Positions 7,515-14,502 of a stretch of 44,939 nt of DNA are shown here, in pieces (the first letter of the stretch is position 1; every line of letters starts with the position of its first letter). The notes beneath the pieces are model-generated. The model was not told the origin of the DNA and made no database searches. It saw nothing but the letters and a program-made list of their open reading frames with translations. The position numbers were made by a program, and so were the translations under genes. The stretch covers positions 1 through 44,939 of the forward strand of contig JAMCZK010000020.1 of NCBI GenBank assembly GCA_023485685.1. Reading direction: 5' to 3'. Source of the stretch: Chloroflexota bacterium. Its GTDB lineage: Bacteria; Chloroflexota; Anaerolineae; Anaerolineales; UBA11579.

Positions 7515-8525
7515 TTATTGGTTATTAGGTCGAGGGATAATGTCCAGGGGGTTGAGAAACTCTTCGCCGCGGCGGATCTCGAAATGGACGAACGGCTCGG
7601 CTGGGTGGCCGCTCATGCCGCCGGTGCCGATAACATCTCCCTGGCCTACCGCGCTACCACAAATAGCGATGACTGAATTCAAGCCTGCATAGAGGCTGAA
7701 ATTTCCGTTGCCATGGTCCAGCATGATCATGTATCCATAACCCAGGTTTGACCAGCCCGAAAAGGTCACCACCCCAGCATCGGCCGCCCTTACCTCGCCG
7801 CCGATTTCAACCGCCAGGTCCAGGCCGGGGTGCGCACTCCAAAAGCCATCGCCGTCGACCTCGGGATTGTCTACCGGCCAGGCGAACACACCGTCTCCAC
7901 TGGTGTCATCGCTGACATTCTCAGGGCAAGCACCCACGCCGTATTCAGTCGGGTCGACCGCCATGGAATAACGATAGAGATTTGGCGCAAACCTGCGTCG
8001 CAGAGCGCGCTGGCCGCCGGGGACCAGCACCCATTGCCCCACAAAAATCACGGGGTTGCTCGGGTCGATTTCGTTGCCTGGCCAATCGATGATAGCCTGA
8101 GCGTCAGCCGCAAAAAAGGCGGCGATGCTTTGCACCGTATCAGTGCCGCCGATTTGATGGTAGGTACCATCAATAGGCAGAATGGTTAGCTGCATGCCGG
8201 GCAGTAAAAAATCCGGGTCATCGAGAAGCTGATCGTAGTTGGCCCACAAGACTGTTTCGGGTTTAAGTTTGAAGGTTTCAGCAATGCTGCTGATGGTGTC
8301 ACTTTGAACTACTGTGTAAGTCTCGATGTCAGTTCTGATCGGCGAAGGAGTGATTTCAGCGGAGGTAGAAGTTGCAGTGGCGCTGGCCTGCAGGATTTGC
8401 ACGGTAGGCAGCGCCGTAGGAATTTCTGGTGAAGGCGAACAGCCCGCGAAAAAAACAAGAAACAGACTGGCGGAAACCAAGCGCCAAACCTGCTTATTCA
8501 ACCTTGCGAGGGTTGGACTTGCCAT
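7515..8525 (-). CDS. LysM/M23-fold lipoprotein, probably not an active peptidase
   Basis: About 336-340 residues depending on the start (ATG 8525, or GTG 8537; neither has a ribosome site). Numbering from the GTG, the lipobox is FFAGC with Cys33. A Ser/Thr-rich spacer is followed by two LysM-like segments (about 72-122 and 126-174) and an M23/LytM-type domain (about 217-338). Zinc ligands are kept: His236 and Asp240 in HPGLD, and His318. The two catalytic histidines of LytM are replaced: the YxHL His is Gly285 (LYAGL) and the first His of HxH is Phe316 (PFVHFE). It is therefore probably a binding or regulatory pseudo-peptidase in the manner of EnvC or NlpD. The start codon lies inside a small repeat element (8499-8582). 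Confidence 0.8.
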   Translation of the reverse strand: MASPTLARLNKQVWRLVSASLFLVFFAGCSPSPEIPTALPTVQILQASATATSTSAEITPSPIRTDIETYTVVQSDTISSIAETFKLKPETVLWANYDQLLDDPDFLLPGMQLTILPIDGTYHQIGGTDTVQSIAAFFAADAQAIIDWPGNEIDPSNPVIFVGQWVLVPGGQRALRRRFAPNLYRYSMAVDPTEYGVGACPENVSDDTSGDGVFAWPVDNPEVDGDGFWSAHPGLDLAVEIGGEVRAADAGVVTFSGWSNLGYGYMIMLDHGNGNFSLYAGLNSVIAICGSAVGQGDVIGTGGMSGHPAEPFVHFEIRRGEEFLNPLDIIPRPNNQ

Positions 8526-8582
8526 TCGTTTCGCCACGAATTTAACCCTTCGCTTCTCTCAGGGCAAGCTCTTCGCAAGGTT
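8499..8582. repeat. MITE-like element with AACCTTGCGA ends
   Basis: Perfect 10-bp inverted ends AACCTTGCGA (8500-8509) and TCGCAAGGTT (8573-8582) enclose about 63 bp. The same ends bound the element at 30476-30566. It occupies the space between rho and the M23-fold gene and contains the latter's start codon. Confidence 0.5.
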
Positions 8583-8589
8583 ATCGAGC

Positions 8590-9870
8590 TTAAGCCTCGT
8601 CTTTCAAGTTCTCCAGGAATTCCTGGTTGCTATCTGTCTTGGACATGCGCTGCAACAGCGCTTCCATAGCGGTGCTCATGTCCATGCCGGCGCCATGCGG
8701 CGGCTCGGCGATCATGGTGCTATACATGCGGCGCATCAGCCAAACGTATTGCGTGATGTCCGGGCCGAGCAGCATTTCTTCGCGGCGGGTGGACGAGCGT
8801 TCCACATCGATGGCGGGGAAGATGCGGCGTTCCTGCAACTTGCGAGAGAGGTGGAGTTCCATGTTGCCGGTACCCTTGAACTCTTCGTACACCACATCAT
8901 CCATGCGGGAACCCGTGTCCACCAGACAGGTGGCAATAATAGTCAATGAACCACCTTCTTCGATATTGCGCGCAGCACCGAAGAATCGTTTAGGCGGGTA
9001 CAGCGCCGATGGATCGATACCGCCGGACAGCGTGCGACCAGATGGCGTGACCACCAGGTTGTAAGCGCGTGCCAGACGAGTCAGTGAATCCATCAAGATC
9101 ACCACGTCGCGCCCGATCTCCACCAAGCGCTTGGCGCGCTCGATGACCATCTCGGCGGCGCGCACATGAGAGGTGACAGGTTCGTCGAAGGTGGACGAAA
9201 TCACTTCGGCGTCCACCGAGCGATCCATATCGGTCACTTCTTCGGGGCGCTCGCCGATCAGCGCCACCATGAGGTGCACGTCTTTATATTTGGTGGAGAT
9301 GGAATTGGCCATCTCTTTCAATATGGTGGTCTTGCCCGATTTGGGTGGGGACACGATTAAGCCGCGCTGGCCGCGCCCAACGGGCGCCACCAGGTTGATC
9401 ATACGCATGGCCAGGCCGCGTTTGTCGGTCTCTAAATCAAAGCGCTCTTCAGGAAAGATCGGAGTGAGACTCTCGAAACGGGGGCGGCTCTTAGCTTGCT
9501 CAGGATCCAGGCCGTTGACAGATTCAACTTTCACCAGCCCAAAATGTTTTTCGGATTCGCGCGGGGGGCGCGCCTCGCCGATGATCAGGTCGCCGTTGCG
9601 CAACCCATAACGGCGCACCTGGGTCTGGGAGACGTATACGTCGCCTGGGCCGCCCTGGTAATGATCGGAGCGCAGGAAGCCCACGCCCTCGTTCATGATT
9701 TCAAGGATGCCACCGCGCACCTCGCGGCCTTGCTTTTGAGCTTCGGCTTGGCGGATGTGTACGAGCAGGTCTTCCTTCTTTAGGCGATTGGCGCGGTCAA
9801 CGCCGAGTTCCTTGGCTTGCCTACGCAAATCGGCCAAGGTATTTTTTTCTAATGTCAATATGTCGTCCAT
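8590..9870 (-). CDS. rho: Transcription termination factor Rho
   Basis: 426 residues, normal Rho length. The N-terminal helical domain (about 1-48; LADLRRQAKELGVDRANRLKKEDLLVHI) precedes the RNA-binding cold-shock-like domain (about 50-125; GGILEIMNEGVGFLRSD, VYVSQTQVRRYGLRNGD). The RecA-type ATPase contains the Walker A loop SPPKSGKTT, the catalytic Glu region LIGERPEEVTDM, Walker B VVILMDSLTRLARAYN and the R-loop/C-terminal block. Rho is a hexameric RNA helicase that ends untranslated transcripts. A promoter and a leader of about 135 nt with a small hairpin lie upstream, which fits the autoregulation known for rho genes elsewhere. Confidence 0.97.
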   Translation of the reverse strand: MDDILTLEKNTLADLRRQAKELGVDRANRLKKEDLLVHIRQAEAQKQGREVRGGILEIMNEGVGFLRSDHYQGGPGDVYVSQTQVRRYGLRNGDLIIGEARPPRESEKHFGLVKVESVNGLDPEQAKSRPRFESLTPIFPEERFDLETDKRGLAMRMINLVAPVGRGQRGLIVSPPKSGKTTILKEMANSISTKYKDVHLMVALIGERPEEVTDMDRSVDAEVISSTFDEPVTSHVRAAEMVIERAKRLVEIGRDVVILMDSLTRLARAYNLVVTPSGRTLSGGIDPSALYPPKRFFGAARNIEEGGSLTIIATCLVDTGSRMDDVVYEEFKGTGNMELHLSRKLQERRIFPAIDVERSSTRREEMLLGPDITQYVWLMRRMYSTMIAEPPHGAGMDMSTAMEALLQRMSKTDSNQEFLENLKDEA

Positions 9871-9923
9871 GGAGATCTCTTTTGTTGAAACGATAGGATA
9901 GGATAAATCGTACTGTTGCTAAT

Positions 9924-9942
9924 GCCTGCACCCCAGGCAGGC
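9924..9942 (-). promoter_or_regulatory. Hairpin in rho leader
   Basis: GCCTGC (9924-9929) pairs with GCAGGC (9937-9942), giving a short GC stem in the leader of rho. It has no U-tract. Rho leaders can be control sites, but whether this one matters is unknown. Confidence 0.3.
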
Positions 9943-10011
9943 TCGTTCACGTCGAAACGTTAGTGGGTGAATGGATCAGATTGTGCGAAAAGGTCCGGGG
10001 AAATCAAGGCA

Positions 10012-10040
10012 ATTATAGCGGATATTCGTATGAATCGCAA
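10012..10040 (-). promoter_or_regulatory. rho: Sigma-70-type promoter of rho
   Basis: Read on the minus strand: -35 TTGCGA (10040-10035), 17-base spacer, -10 TATAAT (10017-10012). The leader to the rho ATG at 9870 is about 135 nt. The -35 box overlaps the end of the NUDIX gene. Confidence 0.6.
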
Positions 10041-10042
10041 GC

Positions 10043-10585
10043 CTACTTCGATTTCCCTGTTTCCAGATACTCCCTAAATAGGAAGAGCCCGAGCATGGTC
10101 TTGGCATCTTCGATTTCTCCAGAACGTATGGCGCCAAAAGCCTCATCTAGAGTCATACGTTCAACCTCGAGATCCTCGTCTTCATCACCAGGGAGGTGCT
10201 CGGGGGTCAAATCTTCGGCCAGGTAGATGTGCATACGTTCAGTGGAATAGCCCGGCGCCAGGAAGAATTCGGCCAATTTAGTAAGGCGGCCGGGCGCCAT
10301 GCCTACTTCTTCGCGCATTTCGCGTTGAGCCGTTTCTTCGACCGGTTCGCCTTCTTCTAAAGTGCCCGCGGGAAGTTCCAGCAAGCGTTTGCGGGCTGAG
10401 TGGCGGTATTGGCGCACGAAGAGGAGGTAGCCTTGACCATCAATCGGCACCATGGCCACTGCACCAATATGATACACGGTGTCAATGGCGGTCTTCTTCC
10501 CATTGGGACGAAGGACCAAGTCGTGCTGTATTTTAAAGGCGCGACCTCGGAAGACCGTTTCGCTGCTGAGGATTTCGTTTGTCAC
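10043..10585 (-). CDS. NUDIX hydrolase, ADP-ribose pyrophosphatase type
   Basis: 180 residues from a GTG at 10585. The open frame extends much further upstream, but that part overlaps the preceding lipoprotein gene out of frame and is not protein-like. A perfect NUDIX box Gx5Ex7REUxEExGU is present (G-TLEEG-E-PVEETAQ-REMREEVGM). The preceding LLELPAG and the following APGYSTERMHIYLA fit the NudF/ADP-ribose pyrophosphatase subgroup, which cleaves ADP-ribose to AMP and ribose-5-phosphate. The glutamates of the box bind the catalytic Mg ions. It starts 13 bases after the stop of the LysM lipoprotein gene, so they are probably co-transcribed. Confidence 0.88.
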   Translation of the reverse strand: MTNEILSSETVFRGRAFKIQHDLVLRPNGKKTAIDTVYHIGAVAMVPIDGQGYLLFVRQYRHSARKRLLELPAGTLEEGEPVEETAQREMREEVGMAPGRLTKLAEFFLAPGYSTERMHIYLAEDLTPEHLPGDEDEDLEVERMTLDEAFGAIRSGEIEDAKTMLGLFLFREYLETGKSK

Positions 10586-10598
10586 TGAATAATAAACG

Positions 10599-11234
10599 TT
10601 AGGGGATGTACAGTTGCATGCCGCCGGGAAGCTCTTCGTCCAAGTCCATGCCGTTGGCTTCCGCAATGTGTTCCGGCCAAACGTCTCCAAAAGCGCAGGC
10701 GATGCTATAGAACGTATCGCTTCCACTGGCGGTGTAGGTAGTCGGATGTGAGCGAAGCGAACGAGCAGCGCCAAATGTGCCAACCTCGTCCACTGGGATG
10801 ACCAGCTTATAGCCCACACTAAGGTTTGCGGCCTGCTGCTCGGTGAGACCGTTAGCGGTCAAGAGTGCAGCAGAATCGATATCGAATCGTCTGGCAAGGC
10901 AATAAGGCCACTCGCCTAAGTGAAGGGTGTAGCTGCTGGGCACTGCCAATTCGGTGATGGGCGCTGGCGTAGTGGTGGCTGTCGGGATAGTAGTCGGTGA
11001 GGAGGCCAGCGTAGCGGTAGCGCCAAATATAGAGGTGGCGGAAGTCGTCGGTAATGTGGATTCGGGGTCCTTGGATCCAGCGGCCAGAGCGGTTTGGGTA
11101 GCGATGGTATTGAAGACTGACTCGAGCGGGTCCTCGGTTGGCGTGGACTGGGAAGCCGAGGTAGCCGAGCGTGTGCAGGCGGAGGCCAACAAGCCCGCAA
11201 CAATAATTAATAGGAATCGAATTCGTTTATTCAC
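10599..11234 (-). CDS. LysM-domain lipoprotein
   Basis: 211 residues from a GTG. The signal peptide ends in LLASAC, with the lipidated Cys at residue 20. A low-complexity Thr/Ser/Pro region runs to about residue 100. Two LysM-like repeats follow at about 100-150 (YTLHLGEWPYCLARRFDIDSAALLTANGL) and 165-211 (YTASGSDTFYSIACAFGDVW). Each has a conserved Cys in the position after the first helix (YCLARRF, SIACAFG), so a disulfide between or within repeats is possible. No enzymatic domain is present. It likely tethers to peptidoglycan at the cell surface. The ribosome site is poor, leaving the exact start uncertain. Confidence 0.82.
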   Translation of the reverse strand: MNKRIRFLLIIVAGLLASACTRSATSASQSTPTEDPLESVFNTIATQTALAAGSKDPESTLPTTSATSIFGATATLASSPTTIPTATTTPAPITELAVPSSYTLHLGEWPYCLARRFDIDSAALLTANGLTEQQAANLSVGYKLVIPVDEVGTFGAARSLRSHPTTYTASGSDTFYSIACAFGDVWPEHIAEANGMDLDEELPGGMQLYIP

Positions 11235-11597
11235 GGTGGGAGGAGAACAGTCTCGAGATGCGCGATACTAGCATATCGAGGAATCAGCGTCAAGCGATAT
11301 CGGTCTCAGAACCCGAAAAGATATTATTCCGCGAAATGAGGGGCTTAAGAGCACTTAACAAGACCTCCTTTTTCGTGTTTCAACAAAACGCGAATGTTTC
11401 ATTTGCACACGTCGCAACATACTACATCCGCCCAACATGTAATCTTGCGGTGTGTAACACCGTCCTCGACCCAACTTGACAAGTTCAGCACTCCCGTGAC
11501 TACGCTTTCATCCGTGTGCCGCGGCCATTATTGCATGAAGTTAGCAAAACTGTAAAAAGAAAGGAAATTGTCAAGGAACTGGACAAGATCAATCGAC
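11235..11597. other. Intergenic, nothing recognisable
   Basis: No gene, promoter pair or repeat here is convincing. A short 73-codon plus-strand frame at 11258 lacks protein character. A small GC hairpin (CGGTG...CACCG) lies near 11450. Confidence 0.4.
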
Positions 11598-11625
11598 AAA
11601 AAGGCACAGCATGCTGCGCCTTTTT
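11598..11625. terminator. Bidirectional hairpin terminator
   Basis: AAAAAGGC-CAGC / GCTG-GCCTTTTT stem around an ATGC core with one mismatch (AAAAAGGCACAGC vs GCTGCGCCTTTTT). A/T runs on both sides allow termination on either strand. It lies just past the end of the minus-strand gene remnant at 11653. Confidence 0.65.
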
Positions 11626-11652
11626 GAATGTTGGTCCGTCTGGATCGGGTAA

Positions 11653-11872
11653 CTAATTTTTGAAGGTAAAAGAAGCCTGAAGACCCCCACCGGCACTGTA
11701 GATATCTACCTGGAAGAGATCGTTGACGGGGTTAACTGGATTGACACCCAGTTTGGTGACAGTTACATACCAACCTGACTGTTACTGTCATAGAAACATC
11801 TATAGGTTCAATAAGTTGCAGGAAAGTACCCCAGCCGCTTCCGACTGGGTTTGCGCCAAGCAATCGTGACAT
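11653..11872 (-). pseudogene. Decayed 3' end of a beta-rich protein gene
   Basis: On the minus strand two open segments in adjacent frames read as one protein. The upstream one includes SRLLGANPVGSGWGTFLQLI and EPIDVSMTVTV. The downstream one includes WYVTVTKLGVNPVNPVND, LFQVDIYSAGGG and LQASFTFKN, then stop TAG at 11653. Alternating hydrophobic/polar residues suggest a beta-sandwich. The frame change falls near 11785, and the downstream frame has a TAA just before it. The hairpin at 11598 is where its terminator would be. The family is not recognised. The upstream limit is uncertain because reading frames decay past about 11880. Confidence 0.45.
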
Positions 11873-11879
11873 TTGTCAC
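11866..11879. promoter_or_regulatory. CRP/FNR-family operator palindrome
   Basis: GTGACATTTGTCAC is GTGA-N6-TCAC, the CRP-type half-site spacing, and the inner bases are also symmetric (GTGACA-TT-TGTCAC). It lies about 150 bp upstream of the putative NO-response genes. HcpR-type regulators of nitrosative stress use a related TGTGA-N6-TCACA motif. Confidence 0.4.
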
Positions 11880-12030
11880 TAGTTTTCCTATCAATATTCC
11901 TCAACAATTAACTAGCGGTTGAGATTGCCGCCGCGTTTTAGGAGATGCGGGAATCCCCTTCTAGAAACCTCTAGGTCGAAAACGCCGGCCGATTATTCGT
12001 GTCAGTTGCCAAAATAAATGGAGGGCAAAA

Positions 12031-12321
12031 ATGTTCATCAATATCATCCACTTTCCCCCCATCAAGCCAGGTAAGGATGCTGAATTTCGCGAATGGTTTG
12101 ACTGGTCGAACGTGGAGTACGCCAAGCACAAGGGGTTCATTAGCCGCAGGTTGCTAAAGCTCCGTGAGGACGGCAACTATGTGGGCCTGGTGGAACATGA
12201 AAGCTACGATTCCTTTATGGCAATGCATACCAGTTCCACACAAGCAGAAGCGAATAAACGCGTGAAACCGTTGCTCGACGGAAGCCCAAGTCCTGAATTT
12301 CTCGAGGTGGTTGCGGAGTAA
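12031..12321 (+). CDS. Antibiotic-biosynthesis-monooxygenase (ABM) fold protein
   Basis: A 96-residue protein with the dimeric ferredoxin-like pattern of the ABM/DUF4188-like superfamily: MFINIIHFPPIKPGKDAEF strand, an amphipathic helix to residue 45, GFISRRLLKLREDGNYVGLVEHESYDSF strand pair, then a second helix. Such small proteins include quinol monooxygenases and haem-degrading enzymes, but many are uncharacterised. An excellent ribosome site (GGAGGG) is 7 bases before the ATG. It is the first of five plus-strand genes ending in nitric oxide reductase, which suggests a role in nitrosative or haem-related stress. No substrate can be deduced. Confidence 0.75.
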   Translation: MFINIIHFPPIKPGKDAEFREWFDWSNVEYAKHKGFISRRLLKLREDGNYVGLVEHESYDSFMAMHTSSTQAEANKRVKPLLDGSPSPEFLEVVAE

Positions 12322-12372
12322 CTAGAGGGAACTGCTTAAACGAGCGGAAACCGCCCCACTGGAAACCTCCTC

Positions 12373-13266
12373 ATGACGGAATCAGCAGATATACGCAGTC
12401 TGAAAATAGCGCTGGGCGCATATATTGTCGTCCTCGCCCTGAAATTGGCCGTCTACTTCATGAGCGGGGTAATGGCCCTGATGGCCGAAGCGCTGCATAC
12501 CTTGAGCGATATCTTTGTTTCCAGCTTTCTGCTGGCGGCGGCCTATTATTCCCGCAGATCAGCCGATCAAGAGCACATGTTCGGCTATGGCCGGGCACAA
12601 AATATCGCCGCCCTGGTAGCCGCAACCCTGTTTATCTCCTTCACCAGCTACAAACTCTATGAAGAAGCGATCCCGCGCCTATTCACCTCAGGGGAAGCCA
12701 CATATCAGAACCTATGGCTGGCGATCGGGGTGATCGTGGTGTCCATGGTCATGGCGGCAGTGCCCCTAATACAACTTTACAGACAAAAAACGCGCGGGGC
12801 CGCCGCCAAGGCGCAATTCATGGAGTCGATCAACGACGAGTTGGGCCTCGTGGCTGCGCTGATCGGTACGTTCTTCATCATCTGGGATATCCCCATCGCG
12901 GACCCCATCGCTTCCATCGTCGTTGCCACCATCATCGCTTACAACGGGATCAAGCTGTTTCTTGAAAACTGGAATCTGCTATTAGGCCGTTCGCCCGGGA
13001 GGGAATATCTCGAGAAGATCAAGGGGATCGCGTTGGCGGTTCCCGGCGTGCTGGGCGTTCACGATCTGCGCGCCGAATACATCGGGCCTGACGTCATTCA
13101 TGCGGGGATGCACATTGAGGTTCAGCGCGGAACGCCGATCGAGGAGGCGGACCGCATTTCTGCGGAGGTGCAAAAAGGGATCCACGAAGATAAGGAAACA
13201 GGGTTTTGCGTCATCCATGTGGACCCGGCCGGTAAAAAATCAAACAAACAAAAAACAAACCTTTGA
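12373..13266 (+). CDS. Cation diffusion facilitator family transporter
   Basis: 297 residues. An N-terminal membrane domain with about six helices spans residues 10-205 and a cytoplasmic C-terminal CDF domain spans about 208-290 (VLGVHDLRAEYIGPDVIHAGMHIEVQ). His42 and Asp46 (ALHTLSDIF) fit the TM2 metal site. The matching TM5 site reads ESINDELGLV, with Asn-Asp rather than His-x3-Asp, so metal choice may differ from classical Zn CDFs. SRRSADQEHMFGYGR is the conserved loop after TM2. The family exports Zn, Fe, Mn, Co or Ni by proton antiport. Its place beside hemerythrin and haem/non-haem iron NO reductase hints at iron handling, which is inference. Confidence 0.88.
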   Translation: MTESADIRSLKIALGAYIVVLALKLAVYFMSGVMALMAEALHTLSDIFVSSFLLAAAYYSRRSADQEHMFGYGRAQNIAALVAATLFISFTSYKLYEEAIPRLFTSGEATYQNLWLAIGVIVVSMVMAAVPLIQLYRQKTRGAAAKAQFMESINDELGLVAALIGTFFIIWDIPIADPIASIVVATIIAYNGIKLFLENWNLLLGRSPGREYLEKIKGIALAVPGVLGVHDLRAEYIGPDVIHAGMHIEVQRGTPIEEADRISAEVQKGIHEDKETGFCVIHVDPAGKKSNKQKTNL

Positions 13267-13302
13267 TTTCTGCATTACGAAATTCGGTGAAAGCAGGCAA
13301 GC

Positions 13303-13755
13303 ATGAAATTCCAAATCCCCCAAGCCATGAAAGAGGAACACGAAGAACTTCATAACAACCTGAGGAAGGCGATTATGGCGGGCGGTAAAGTTGGCAAGGC
13401 GGCCGAAGATGTTGCGCATGCTTTGCACCCGCACTTCGAGCGCGAGGAAAAAATTGCGCTCCCACCCCTGGGGCTGCTGCCCGCTCTGGCAGCGGGTGAG
13501 GTTACGCCAGATATGGCCGAGGTATTCAAAATGACCGACACCCTAAAAGCTGAACTGCCCCAGATGCTTGAAGAGCACCAGGCCATCGTCGCGGCGCTCG
13601 AACAATTGACCGACGCAGCCAAGAAGGAAAAGAAAGATGAGGTAATGCATTTTGCCCATCAACTGATTTTGCACGCCCAGACCGAAGAACAGGTCTCCTA
13701 CCCAACGGCAATTCTCATCGGCGAATACCTGAAACTCCGACTCGGCAAGCAGTAA
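13303..13755 (+). CDS. Hemerythrin HHE domain protein
   Basis: 150 residues of a four-helix bundle with metal-binding residues spaced as in HHE proteins: H13 and H17 (EEHEELH), H44-x3-E48 (HPHFEREE), EEHQAIV, and HQLILHAQTEEQ. HHE proteins carry a diiron centre that binds O2 or NO; some (YtfE/RIC type) repair nitrosatively damaged iron-sulfur centres. There is no signal peptide or fused domain, so it is cytoplasmic. It begins 36 bases after the CDF gene and lies 88 bases before the DUF6448 gene, within the same strand run ending in nitric oxide reductase. An NO-sensing or scavenging role is likely but inferred. Confidence 0.85.
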   Translation: MKFQIPQAMKEEHEELHNNLRKAIMAGGKVGKAAEDVAHALHPHFEREEKIALPPLGLLPALAAGEVTPDMAEVFKMTDTLKAELPQMLEEHQAIVAALEQLTDAAKKEKKDEVMHFAHQLILHAQTEEQVSYPTAILIGEYLKLRLGKQ

Positions 13756-13843
13756 CTTGGCTCCACTCAGAAGTCAGCATGAAAGAGAGTTCTAAACAGA
13801 TCTTCAATTCGTTTCCCCACTCATAGGTAAGGAGAACTTAACC

Positions 13844-14374
13844 ATGCCACCCCATTGTGATACTTTGGACGGCCCGGTTGTCACCGCCGCCAAAAAAGCC
13901 CTGGAAGCAGGAAATGTGAATCTCATCCTGCCTTATGTCCCCAAGAAGGATGAGGCGGAGATCATTCGCGCCTTCGAAAAAGTAACGAAAATCCGCAAGG
14001 ATGAGGCGGTGCGCGAAGTGGCCGATCTGTATTTCTTCGAGACCGTTGTCCGCGTTCACCGCATGGGCGAAGGCGCGCCTTACACCGGCCTGAAACCGGC
14101 CGGGTTGGACGAAGGACCGGTCATCCCCGTGGCAGAGAAGGCCATTGAAAGCGGCTCGCCCGAGGAACTGATCCAGATCCTCTCCGGGATGCTGCGCGAG
14201 AAAGTGACCCATCGGCTTCACCACGTGAAACACCTGAAAGAACATGCTAACAAAAGCGTGGATGACGCTAGAGAGTACGTAGAAGCCATGCTGGGTTTGC
14301 AGGTATGGTCGCATGCGATCCATGAGCGCATCCATGGCGAAGCCCATGCCGGCCACGAGCACGGGCACGGCTAA
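13844..14374 (+). CDS. DUF6448 family protein
   Basis: 176 residues. The N-terminal block MPPHCDTLDGPVVTAAKKALE followed by GNVNLILPYVPKKDEAEI matches what I know of DUF6448, a family of unknown function often found with a signal peptide; here none is present. Middle motifs include ADLYFFETVVRVHRMGEGAPYTG. The C-terminus is strongly His-rich (HAIHERIHGEAHAGHEHGHG) and may bind metal. A ribosome site (AAGGAG) precedes the ATG. It directly precedes the NO reductase gene (129 bases). Its conserved His/Cys/Asp at residues 4-6 also suggests metal binding. No activity can be assigned. Confidence 0.75.
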   Translation: MPPHCDTLDGPVVTAAKKALEAGNVNLILPYVPKKDEAEIIRAFEKVTKIRKDEAVREVADLYFFETVVRVHRMGEGAPYTGLKPAGLDEGPVIPVAEKAIESGSPEELIQILSGMLREKVTHRLHHVKHLKEHANKSVDDAREYVEAMLGLQVWSHAIHERIHGEAHAGHEHGHG

Positions 14375-14502
14375 TCCTCGAATAGGATTTGCCTGTAACA
14401 ATTTCTGAGGGGCGATCCTTGGGGCATTCCCGCACTCAACCATCGCCAATATCGGACAATTTGGATGCTGGAGAGGCATTCAAATCAAGATGGAGAAAGG
14501 AT

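Noticed and set aside
10586-10819. Long N-terminal extension of the NUDIX protein
   Set aside because: This part overlaps the LysM lipoprotein gene in another frame and is rich in Trp/Thr/Pro without structure; the GTG at 10585 is a better start.
13838-14479. A 213-codon minus-strand frame
   Set aside because: It is the complement of the DUF6448 gene and its flank; composition reflects the high-GC third positions of the real gene.
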